A stretch of 64,000 nt of DNA from Sindora glabra (lineage: Eukaryota > Streptophyta > Magnoliopsida > Fabales > Fabaceae), in assembly GCA_020226215.1 (NCBI GenBank), contig CM035235.1, positions 66,799,283 to 66,863,282 on the forward strand. The letters run 5' to 3'. Below the pieces are notes generated by a model. That model worked only from the letters and a program-made list of their open reading frames with translations, had not been told where the DNA came from and did no database searches. Of the stretch, positions 50,661 through 62,078 are shown piece by piece; the stretch's first letter is position 1; each line of letters opens with the position of its first letter. The translations under genes were made by a program, and so were the position numbers.

Positions 50661-52884
50661 ATTACACAAAAGTTAGAAGTTTAAAATTGTTTTTATATTG
50701 TTTAAAAATTTAGGATATAATTCATTTAAAAGTAATTAATCTATATTTAATAATAAGAAGTTAGACAAAGAAATATTTTTTCTATTGACTTTTGTTACAT
50801 GAATATGATAAATTATTATTTTTTTAAGATTGAGAAATTACTTAATGCAAGTTTGAACCTAAAACATTAAAAAAAGTAATATTGTATATATATATATTAC
50901 TAAAACAAGAAAAGAAAAGGAGACACGTAATTTAAAAAGAAGACATATCATTAAAAAAGTAATAATAATTAAAAAATTTTAATTATGGTAATATGATTTT
51001 TAATAATTTTTTGCTAACATAGCAACATATAAGTGAATAATAGTATAAAATTAATTTACATTGATAGTGAATAAAATTTAAATACTAATTATTATAAACA
51101 AAGAATTTTAACATTATAAACCCCTTATCTCAATCTTATATGAAAAGGTTGAGAATGCAAATTTTAAAAATATAAAAAGATGCATACTTTGATGTTAATT
51201 GGGAAAAATTGTTATGGATAAAACAAAATTATTAATTTTGTTTAATTTTTAATATTTACAAAAAAGCCTTCATAAATTTTATTTATTATAAAAATACTCT
51301 AATATTTTTCTTTTTTATTTATTTGGATTTTATTTTTTTTAATAAGAGGAAGATAAACCACAAATCAAGGTGAAGAATTTGTAGCATAATAAGAATTAAC
51401 TTTGTAATTAATTAGTAAACTAAAACTAATAATTAGTACAAATAAAACTAGGAAGAAGTGAAGGCAATTAAATATAATTAGAATTGTCTAACAATCTCTC
51501 CAAATTCTATAAGCCATTTAATGATTACTCAAATCAAAAGTCTTAAACCTAACCTTCTCAACATCCCATTCCTTTAAAGTAGGTGTTCAAATTTTGAATT
51601 AACCTTAAAAAGAAAGAATCAAGATCTATTTTTTTCTTAACTTTCAAAAAGACAACCAATAAATTCAAGCAAAAATGCATTTATTTCGAGTGATCTCTCA
51701 AGTATTGTTAAGAACCAATAATAGAATTTTTGTTTCCTTATGTCATAAGCCCAAAGAAGCTAGAATGTCATAGAACTGATTAAAGGAACATCTCTATCTA
51801 CTTAGGTTTATGATTTCAATCCCTTTCCAAAAACAAATAAGAGATTAAAAAAAAGTTTGAATATTAGGAATTTAGGTAGAGATCTGGAGGATGGCTATGT
51901 TAACTAATGGCAACCAATAATAGTTCAAGCACAATAATGAACAATAAGAAATGAGGTTACCGCTAATTTACACAATTTGTCACTATATCATAATGATTAT
52001 TCTTTTGAACAATCACAATTACACATCTATAAAAGAACATATATGGTTCCAAATTTGTAATAGTGGGAAAAATATATCTAATTCAAATAACAAATAATAG
52101 GATAATGATATTCTTCATCCATTTTCTAAGTCTTAACATTTGTTTGCTTCTTTTTGGTCTTTTATGGCCAGCTTTACATTATTTCTCATTTACTTCTTTT
52201 TAGTCTTTCAAATCTTGATTTGAATTTTTTTGCAATTCTTTTAAGTAATTTATGGGTTTATGTTTGAAAAAGAGATAGTGACATAAAGGATATGAAATAT
52301 TGGTAATTTAGTAAAAATGTTAATTTTTAGAAGAAAAAAGATGTTATATATTATGTTAGCTTTTAGTAACTAGCCATAACCATCATATTTGCATGCTTTG
52401 AAAATCAACAACTTAAAATTTGTTCTATTAGTAACACTTTTTCCATTATTTCTATCAAACTCCGTAACACATAAAAAAGAAAACATCTTTATATATAATA
52501 ACAAAAATGTTATAAGTACCAAAAATAAAATTTCAAATTAAATTTTAAATTTTTTATATTAATTGAATTGAGCTTTATAAATTTATCTCATAATCTTGTA
52601 TTTAATGATTACCTTTGATTTATATTTGAAATCTAATTTCAAATTTTATTTTTTTATGTATAGAGAATTATTAATATAATAATTAGGATTGGATAACTTT
52701 TTGCAAATTTCACTTATTTTTCATATAACAAATATTTTTTTTTAAATTGAAAAAGTGATAATATAAAAAAGTTAGATATCTAAAAAAAATTGTATTAATA
52801 TTTTTTTTATGATGCTCACATTTCAAAATAATAATTTCTCTTTTTGCAAAAAAATAATTGAGACCATAAAAGTGCTAATATAAA
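50661..52884. other. Intergenic, no supported gene
   Basis: AT-rich. It carries a reverse copy of the dispersed repeat at about 52515-52670 and a short (TA)n run near 50887. No gene-like frame. Confidence 0.5.
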
Positions 52885-54361
52885 GGTTTAAATGCATTTT
52901 TAATCTCCTAAAATTAAAATTAATTGTATTTGTTCTTATTAATAGCAAAAATATATTTTATTCCTCATAAAATACAAATTGGACCAAATCAGGCCTAACC
53001 TTTTAACAATCATTTAGTGATAAACAAAAAAGCTTATATAGCAATTAGCATTCCATACTAGCATCCATGTAAAAAGATAACAAAGCTTTTGTAGAAAATT
53101 CACCACCATTACCCTATGAAAGTTGAAAGCTAATGGCTTTAAGAAGAAATTAAGCGAAAAATAAATTCTTAAGCAAACTTACCAGTAACAACAAAACAAG
53201 GTTGTGATGACTGAGCTTCATAATTAAGTTTCATTTTCATCCTATCCTATAAAATGAATCTTTTCTTTAATGCATTTTAAGTTACACATTTTAACTTCTC
53301 AATTCCTTTTCAAGAACAAGTGCAAGGTCACTCAATTCTGTCCAAGTTTGGATAGATGAACAATGTAAATTAAAGAACTTTAGAATTTCATAACAAAGCT
53401 TATTTCAAATTTATTTATCTTTAACAAGAATAGTGTATAAGTCTTTATTTTATTTATCCTTAGCAATAATGATATCAAAGTCTTTAAAACTAGAAGGTTG
53501 ATTAACCAAAAAATACAAATTATCTTAGCCTTTCTCTTTTATAGGTTTTTCTCATTTTGGATCTGTTTCATTCCCTTTTAGAAATCATCAACATTCCATA
53601 AAAATAAGTTTTAATTTTCCAATATATTTAAATTTCTCAAAATTATAGATCATTATTGTTGAAAAATTTTAACTAAAATACACCAAAAAAATCATAAGAT
53701 TTTAGATTATGTTTCTGTTTCTCAATAAACTTAATAACCAATAAGAGACCTAAATTAAATGGTAATAAGTTATAAAAGCATATACCTTAACTCATGATAA
53801 TTAATAGTGCTAGCTCAAGTAATTTTCATGAAATTTAAACCCCTTTTCACCAAGCATTTGAAGACTCCATCAATGATTAAGCTTTTACATATATTGTCTA
53901 AACACACAAAGAGCACAGAGAATAACTTCCTTTTTAGCTTAATGTCAGTGGGTGAAACAAAAGAAGCCAATGCTATAATGAAAGAATTAATAAAAAAAGG
54001 AAGTAGGTTTTATTTGAATTTGTAGAAATGAAAGGATGGAAATGAATCATAACTTAAAAAGGAAAATGAAGCCAAATGTCATGGTCTATTATTATGTACT
54101 CATATGAATGGGATGAGGCATTATGTTGATTTTAACATGTGTGTTTTTTTTTTTATTTCCTACATCAGATATCTACATAAATGTTAGCATGGAATGCTTA
54201 ATACCATGTGAGCTTTATCATTTATTACTAAATAGATGTTTAAAGATTAGGCTTGATTTGGTCCAATTTATATTTTAAGAGAACTAAAATAAATTTTTAC
54301 TTTTAAAGGGGACCAAATGCAACCAATTTCAATTTTAAGGGACAAAAAATGTATTTAAGCC
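52885..54361. mobile_element. Mutator-like element, 1477 bp, long TIRs and perfect 9-bp TSD
   Basis: Ends are GGTTTAAATGCATTTTT at the left and the inverse, GGCTTAAATACATTTTT, at the right. The inverted repeats extend about 170-180 bp (to about 53060 and from about 54190), including 'aaattggaccaaatcaggcc' and its mirror. The 9-bp sequence TAATATAAA is duplicated exactly at 52876-52884 and 54362-54370. The interior has no transposase. A minus-strand ATG near 53250 leads through a short open frame to a consensus donor (GTAAGT) near 53185, so a captured gene fragment is possible but not identified. The + strand frame 53807-54025 has no domain. Confidence 0.9.
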
Positions 54362-54612
54362 TAATATAAAAGGTCATGTATCTCTAAAAAAATGAAAGAA
54401 AGAAAGAAAGTTGCATTAGTAATTTTTTTTACTTAGCCCATATTCTAGATTAATAGAATTCTTTTTTTTGCTAAAAAAAAGGGGAAAGACTTTTCTGTTT
54501 GAAACTAGAAAATGTGATAATATAAAAAAAGTTATAGATTTGAGAAAAGTTGCATTAATAAGTATTTTTATAGCTTTTATTAAGATTTATAATTTTTATA
54601 TAAGAAAATGCA

Positions 54613-55015
54613 AAAAAAAGGAAACTTTAACTTCAAGATAATTGAATTTCACCTTTTTCTAACTTTGAAAACTTAAAATTATGACTTTAAACCATATAAA
54701 ATATTATAATTAAGATCTAACATCCACTTAAGTATCTTTTGTTATTAAATTACATGGCATTTTTTTTTAATCTTTCAAATAAGAATCATAATATTGTTAT
54801 ATTTGGCTTACCATATTTTTTCATACATAATTTTGAAATTACTTTATGTATCTAGTAAAAATTATATACAAATATTTTAATTTATATTAATTTAAATAAA
54901 ATAAAATTTATGTGCAAAATGACTTAATATACCAACATAAACAAATAATATGATTTTTGTTTCAAAAATTCATTAAAAATCATATAATTTGATAAAATAG
55001 TTATACCATAACCTA
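54613..55015. mobile_element. Foldback MITE, fourth copy of the 27969 family, right end degraded
   Basis: The left half ('aattgaatttcaccttttt', 'actttgaaaacttaaaatta', 'taacatccacttaagtat') matches the family. The right half is recognisable to 'catataatttgataaaatag' and then lost. Confidence 0.55.
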
Positions 55016-55780
55016 TTCTTAAACATGTGACTAGTATAGAAAGTTATTTGGGCAACTACCTATAAGCTTCACCTATACATAATTAACATAACATTCTACA
55101 CATAACTATGTTTATCTATTTATATATAGTGTAGTCGGATTTAAATACCAAGGTGAGATATGTAATCATGTAACATCTAATATTTGTGAACTTCTATTTC
55201 AACTATCCCAAATCTTATTACTTTAATGCCAAAATCTTTAATGTTACACCTTAGGTAATATCTAGTTATATATTTTTCCCCAAGCTATAATCTAAAACAT
55301 GATGGTAGAATTTTTTTTAAGAAAAAATAAGCATATAAAAATGTGTACAAATAATAATAGTTAGAGGGATTTAGGGAGACAAAGTACTTAGGATAATTAA
55401 TTATAAATTTTTTTATTTCAATATAAGTGTAGTCCACCATAACCTAGTATAAATGAAATTTGTGCTCATAAAAACCTTGTTTTTATGCCCTAGAAATAAG
55501 AAATTTAATTTTAATAATTGATTTCATATTGAAAAGACTAGGAAAGAATAATAGTAAGATAATAATGATAAAATTTGAAAAGTTTGAAAAATATTTGCAT
55601 TGGAAACTTTAAAAAAATTCGAGAATCATTGAGCCACTTCTAAATAATCTTAAAGGAATTGGTAATAAAAAGCAAGTAAAAGATAAGGATGATTTTACGA
55701 TTCTTATTTTTCCTTAATAGGCCAATCTCTACCTCTCCCAAAATAAATTTTGTTCACAAAGAAAGAAAGAGAGAGGAGGG

Positions 55781-56080
55781 AAACTAAGTTTATCAAAGAA
55801 ATGTATCATATTCATATACTTTAGTGGTAAATAAAGTTAAAACATATGGGAAGACATACTTAATCGAGCACCTAAAGGAAATTTTTTCCTAAAAGTAAGA
55901 GTAAAAAGGAAATTAAAAAAAACTTAGTGAATGACCTATTATGAAAAGTTAATAACTTAAAGTTCTACACATTTATTTTCAAGATAAATAAAAAAGGAAC
56001 TAACTAAGTCTATTAAAGAAATATAGCATATTCACATACCTTTGTAATAAATGAAGTTGAAACATATGGGAAGACACACT
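55781..56080. repeat. 80-bp direct repeat, 220 bp apart
   Basis: 55781-55860 and 56001-56080 share 'aactaagt-tat-aaagaaat', 'catattca-atac' and 'aaacatatgggaagaca-act'. The intervening sequence is not repeated. Confidence 0.75.
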
Positions 56081-58340
56081 TTACTTTTTAAACAATACTA
56101 GCTACACATAATAATTAACACCCATTAAGGTCTCATTTTTCATTTTTGCTCATCATTCTATCATTAGGAGTCTTTATTCAATAAATTATTTTAATAAACT
56201 AAATAAATAATAGAATTTAAATCTCTATGTGACTTAAGTCCATCCTTATCCTTCTAGAATCAACTTTATTTTTTTCATAAATGAGTACATAGATCTATGC
56301 ATAAAGCCATAATGTGAATAACTCACTTTCATCATCATTAAATATCATTTATTACATAATTAATCATAATATAAGCAAATATATTAATTGGCACTTCAAT
56401 TTCAAGCCATGATGATGATAACATTTGAATATACATACACATACACCTATGCCTCATCTAGCATGTCAATATAAAAGTATCAAGTTCTATGTTTTTTTTT
56501 TTTTTGTGTGTGTGTATGCATGTACATAATGACAACCATATTTTTAGCTTCAAGCCATAATCAAAGTTGCATGCCCCATAGTAAATAAGCTCATATCTAT
56601 TAGATCAATACTTTTTTCATAAAACTAACAAATTTGCAAGTGTTATTAAATTTGTATTACCCTAAATATCCAACCTATTAGTCTTATGTTATACATTTAT
56701 TATGGAGTAAATATTAGTTTTTAACTCTTATATAACTTATTTCAACAAAAACATCCTTTAGAATTGATTTAGGAAAAGGGTAATGCCTTCTACTCTGATT
56801 AAATCGATTTAGTGAAGATTAATTAAATGTTTGTGTAAGGTGAACCCATTCAAGAATCGATTCTATACAAGGAAGGTTGCTCTCTAACTGGTGAATCAAT
56901 TTGGAAGTTAATTTAATGGGCTAGATATTTGGTGTTGTTTGACATGAATTGATTCATTTTCTGAAGAATTTATTCTTGATGAATTAATTTATGTATAAAT
57001 ATTTACAAATTTTCCATCATTTTTGTTGTTCATTCACCTTTAGATTATCATAAAATCTATTCTTTAGGTAATCACACACTATTTAACCCCTGAGTATCAT
57101 ATTTCTAATATTGAACCTTTTAAATTCCTTATAAATTTCATAATTTAACACACTTTAATTCTGGATACACTTTTAGTGCTTCTACTAAGCCTAACACACA
57201 AATATGCAATTTAAGAAAATCAAATTAGAATTAAGGATAAGATCATTCAATACTTATGAATGAGATAATTTAAATTGGTGATGATGATTAATTGACTCTC
57301 TATGCATTAAGAAACAAAAAATATCATATTAGGGATTAATATTAGTTTCAACTTCGGAACTCATAATCCTTAACCAACCATTAGATGCAAAATAAGAGAG
57401 AAGATGAAGAAATTATTTTATGGAATCCTTGAGAAAATAAAGGAATTAATATAACTTACATTATCCAGATAAAAATGAGAAGGAAAAGAAACATATGCTT
57501 CTTTCTTGAGGATAAAATTAGTGTTAAGGAGAAATGAGGGAAATAGGAGATAAAAAGGGAAAAGTGGGAGGACGAAAGCCCTACAAGCAAAAACGGTAAA
57601 AAAAAAAAAGGGTTTTCAAATTTTCCCTACACATGCATATTTACTATAAATCACTTTTAAATTTAAAATATTTTTAATAAATTTATTTTACAACTCTCCA
57701 TACAATATCACTCTAGAAATCATTCATTATTTTCGCATAAATCATTTTCGATTCTAGTAGGTGTTGCACTTTAACTAAGTGGATGGTAGATATTAATACT
57801 AATGTTTTATGTTAGATTAAAGCATTAATCCCAAGCTTTCAAGGTTGGAGGTAAGAAAATCTGATCAATCCCAAGTTTATTTTTCTATTCTTTCTTTCTA
57901 TATAAAATCCTACAACTTTTTTTCATCACATGCAATTTTTTTAATTTTTATATATTTATTGTATACACACTTAGAGCATAACTTTTTATAAATAAAATTA
58001 TAAAAATTATATAAAACTATATATTTTATGATATTTACTTTAAAATTCTATAAAAATTTATGACTTTTTTCAATTTAGGTGTAGCAAAATTCTATAAAAA
58101 GGATAAATTATACTCATTTTCTTAATATTTAACTTAATTTACTCATTAACACTATTTTTTTAATAAATATATACCAATTTCTTTTATTTTTCAAAAGCAG
58201 CGAAGATAAGTTTATATTTAAAATAAAAGAAAGTAAATATGAATATATGTATGGAAAAGAGATTATTAATATTTTTAAAAAATGTATATATTATTATATT
58301 ATATTAAATTTTAATGAAAGTGAATACAATTTTTTTTAAA
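56081..58340. other. Intergenic, no supported gene
   Basis: AT-rich. It includes a T/GT-rich run at 56492-56520 and a less AT-rich patch at 56760-56960 rich in 'gattaaatcgattta' and 'gaattgattca' words, which may come from an old LTR element. Confidence 0.45.
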
Positions 58341-58354
58341 AAAAAGATGAGATG

Positions 58355-58625
58355 ATCCTGACCAAATTTCTTATGCCCCGACTCATTGTCCTAGACTCAC
58401 GTCACGAAAATTCTTATTTCAAGACAAGGATATTTTGGGTTTAAAATATGGATCTTTTAAGTCCGTCGGGCCGCGATAGTCCCGCCTAGAGCCCATAACA
58501 TTATTGGGTCAGTAGATAATGCCTTCTAATAAACTCAAGCCCCCGCGAGCCGAGTGTTTTCGTGGATGAGGGATGGCGTTTAGCCTAACATGGAAACTTT
58601 TGATTTAACTCACTTCGACAATTAT
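58355..58625. other. GC-rich island, possible LTR fragment
   Basis: From 'cctgaccaaatttcttatgc' to 'ggcgtttagcctaacatgg' the base composition rises sharply, with 'gggccgcgatagtcccgcc' and 'aagcccccgcgagccgag'. No frame is coding. It resembles the GC-richer part of plant LTRs but has no detected partner in the window. Confidence 0.35.
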
Positions 58626-58831
58626 TCGATTTGATTAAGTTTTTATTTAATTTTTTTAATTTATAAATAATTTAATTGTAATTTTTGTCACGTATATATA
58701 ATCTAATTTATAATTAAAATTTTATTTTATTTTATGGATTTAAATTTATGTTATTTAATAATATTTAAAATCATGCTAAATATCATATTTTTTTAAAAAA
58801 ATGTACATTTGTTATTTAATTAATTGAAAAT

Positions 58832-60245
58832 AGAATAAATGAGTAATTTTTTAAAAAAATAAATTAACATTAAATTAGTTTAAAATTTTATTATGTCATC
58901 AATTTAGTTTAATTTAATTAAATTAACATCAAATTAGTCTTGTTATTAGTATTTGTATTACAAAATTTAAGTTAAAGTTAAAATTTTTCTTATCTAATTA
59001 TGTACTAATTAAAAATAAAAAATACTGAGTTAGATTATAAAATTTATTTTTAAGAAAAAAATTACGTTTTGCTCTTAAAAGAAAAAATAAACGTTGAATA
59101 TCTAATAGTGAAATTTTAAAAAATCAACTAATAAATAAATTCATTAGAAAGTAAAATAAATATTTGATCAAAATGGGTTAACTTTTAAATCCTTATAATA
59201 TAATAAATTAATCCAAAAGAATTAAGATTTTAAGTAAAATGCTTTAAACTCTAATAGCAACAACAAATAGCATTAAACCTAAAAAATAATAGTATCAAAT
59301 GTCAAAATAGATTGCAATCCAAACAATCAAATTGAGATCTAAATTGCAATTATTAACTAAACAATAAAATGCTTTGAATTTTTCATTATTTATAAATGAG
59401 AAACATAAGAAATAATAATCTTTGAAGTGAAATAATGGTTTATATCTTACAATTACATCATTAAAAGCAACAGACACATGTTGAAATATTTTTTCTTTTC
59501 ATTATTATTAGTCTTTTTAAGTTTTCTTTTTCTTTGATATTTTTACCTTTTTCATATTCTTTTATTACTCTTTAGTATATGAGCTTAATGCAACCTTTTT
59601 TTAAATAAAAAAATAATTCGCTTTTGAAACTTTCTATTATTTAGATTGTAATTTCACTGTAGACCTTGATTTGGTTGTTTAGATTACAATTTATTTTGAT
59701 ATTTTATGTTATTATTTTTTGAGTTGATACTATATACTGTTACTACTATTTACTCAGAATTTCCATTTTTTGGGGATAAGTTATTACACTTTAAGGACCT
59801 AAAACCTAATTTTAATCAAGTATTTATTTTACCTTCGAATAAATTTATTTATTAATTTTTTGAAGCAAATATCACTATTAAATGTTCAATGTATAATCTT
59901 TTCTTTAAGTGTAAAGTAGAATATTTTTTCTTAAAAATTAATTTTTCAATTTAACTTAATATTTTATATTTTTTATTAGATCATAATTAAATGAAAAAAT
60001 ATTTAGGTCTAACTCAAGTTTATTAATGAAAATATTAACAATAGGACTAATCTAATATTAAAAGAAAACTTATGAATGATCTAATGTCAGTATAATTTTT
60101 CAAGATTGATTTAATGTCAATTTAACCATAAAATTAATTTCATGTCAAATATAATGGAATTGGACTCAATTAATGTTATAATAAATTTAAGACTAATTTT
60201 ATGACAATTTAATTTTTTTAGGAATGAATTTATTCGTTTACTCTT
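58832..60245. mobile_element. Foldback element, about 1.4 kb, with ~500-600-bp inverted arms
   Basis: The left half inverted matches the right half over long stretches: 'agaataaatgag' (58832) with 'ttcgtttactct' (60245); 'aataaataaattcattagaa' (about 59130) with its complement near 59840; and 'aaaatagattgcaatccaaa' (about 59305) with its complement near 59690. Only a short unmatched centre remains (about 59400-59620). There is no transposase. It splits the repeat also present intact at 43008-43265. Confidence 0.75.
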
Positions 60246-61430
60246 AAAAATATATGCAAATTTAAATTCGAATTAAGCTTGAATTTGGCCCGAACTCATT
60301 ATAATTTAAACAAGCCATATTCATTAAGGTTTGAACTCAACTAGATTCCACATTGACAGTAGGCATCCAGAAAAGCAATCCCTCGATAAAAAAAAAAAAA
60401 AAAAAGATCATCATATGAATGTAATGACCAGCTATTTTTTTTTTTTAACCACCACCTTACACAACCACGATCAGAATTGAATCCCTGCTCATCTATGGAT
60501 AACATTCTCCTAAAATTAACATGTGTTCTATTGAATCCACACCCTATTAGCAAGTAGCCATATATATTTTAAAAGGCTATTTGAGCAGAGTTTATATTAA
60601 TGATTTAAATTTTAAAGATTTTTATGTTACTGTACAAAATGTTACATCATCAATTTTGATTCATTTAAATTGTGAGTTTTTTTTGTTTTCATTTGAAATG
60701 ATAATTTATTAACCAAACAAAAGACATGAACATTATGAGAATTTGTGGAATTAAATTTTAGCATAGTTATGAGCTACATAACTTACAAATTCACCATTTA
60801 ATACAAGAAATAGCGTGTTAATCCTTATTAAGAGATGATATTAAATTAGCTGTTAACTATTTTTTCATGCTTTTACAATGTAGTACATTTAACATTTCCA
60901 AGTTAAAATTAATAGTTCGTTCATTCTTAGTGATTGCAATCAAAACGGAAAATTGCAACACTTTCTATATAGAATCGTTGCATTCAATATTTTAGTAAGA
61001 TCTACTTCATTTATTAATAAAATTACATTCACCTATTATATTAGTGCGCTATTATTTTCAATTTTTTTGCACAACTAATTTTGATTAATTAAATGCAACA
61101 TACAAGTATTCTAGTAGCCAGTTTTTTATCACGTTATTATCTTTATCATCTTTCTATTATTTTAATTTAAAATATTTTAAATTATATAATAATAAATATC
61201 TACTTTCCTTCCTCTTTAAATTATTTGAATATGCTAACATTACTATTGAAATGAAGATGACATTACCAAATTATGAACCTCGTAATAATAGTAAATTTTC
61301 ACTCATCTAACTTTCTCTAGTATCTTAATGTATAACAATTACAAAGCACAAGCATGTAGCGTTGGCATTAAAATGAATACACTTTTCTTACCATTAGTAA
61401 AATAGATAAATATGCAAAAATTATAAAACA
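60246..61430. other. Intergenic, no supported gene
   Basis: 60246-60320 is the right part of the interrupted repeat. 60340-60550 is less AT-rich, with an A18-type run at about 60388 and an open minus-strand frame (60553-60341) lacking any domain. The rest is AT-rich. Confidence 0.45.
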
Positions 61431-61431
61431 A

Positions 61432-62078
61432 CTTTGGTATTTGATTTACGAAATCTTTTTTGCATTCTCGGTGATATTTTAAAAGAATGTAGCATTTTTA
61501 TATTTAATTTAGCTTTGAAAATTTTTTTAGCTAAATATTCTCCTAAAATATTATCATAGAGATGTAGTTAGTAGGATCCTACATCCCTGTAATATAAGAA
61601 TGTTTTAATATATATAGATTATTCTACAATTCTTTATTAAGACTTTATTATTAATAATACTTTATTTTACCACCATCTATTACAGTTGATCATTATTAGC
61701 TATCACTTATCGCCATTAACTACTATCTTTCACCATCCATCGTTAGTCATTGTTTACTATTGGTAATTATGATTATCGCTAATTATTGTTAGTGACTATT
61801 ATCAACTATCACCCACTATGAATGATCTCCATAACCATCATTTATTATTATTAGTGACCTTTATCAATCATCAGTTATTACTATTGACCATTATCAATGA
61901 CCAACATCAACTACTACCTACCATATATGATCGTTGATATTTTTGCCATTCATCAATTACTTCCTAAGAATATTTTTAAATGAATTAAATATGGTAGAGT
62001 CACATTTTTAATAATTAAATTCTTGAGAATTACATTTCTGAAATGTAGGATTTCATGAATCAAATGCCATCATAAGGT
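61432..62078. mobile_element. TIR element, about 640 bp, with degenerate trinucleotide-like core
   Basis: The left end 'tttggtatttgatttacgaa' and the inverted right end (complement of 'catgaatcaaatgccatc') match the ends of the element at 37787-38992. The core (about 61670-61930) is built of degenerate units such as 'accattatcaac', 'tatcaccyac' and 'attattagtgac', unlike anything else in the window. Confidence 0.6.

Noticed and set aside
53807..54025. 72-codon frame inside the Mutator-like element as a possible transposase piece
   Set aside because: There is no MULE transposase, SWIM or zinc-finger motif in it.
60388..60450. A-rich and T-rich runs as the poly(A) tail of a LINE or processed gene
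   Set aside because: No reverse-transcriptase sequence or spliced coding sequence precedes them, and no target duplication is evident.
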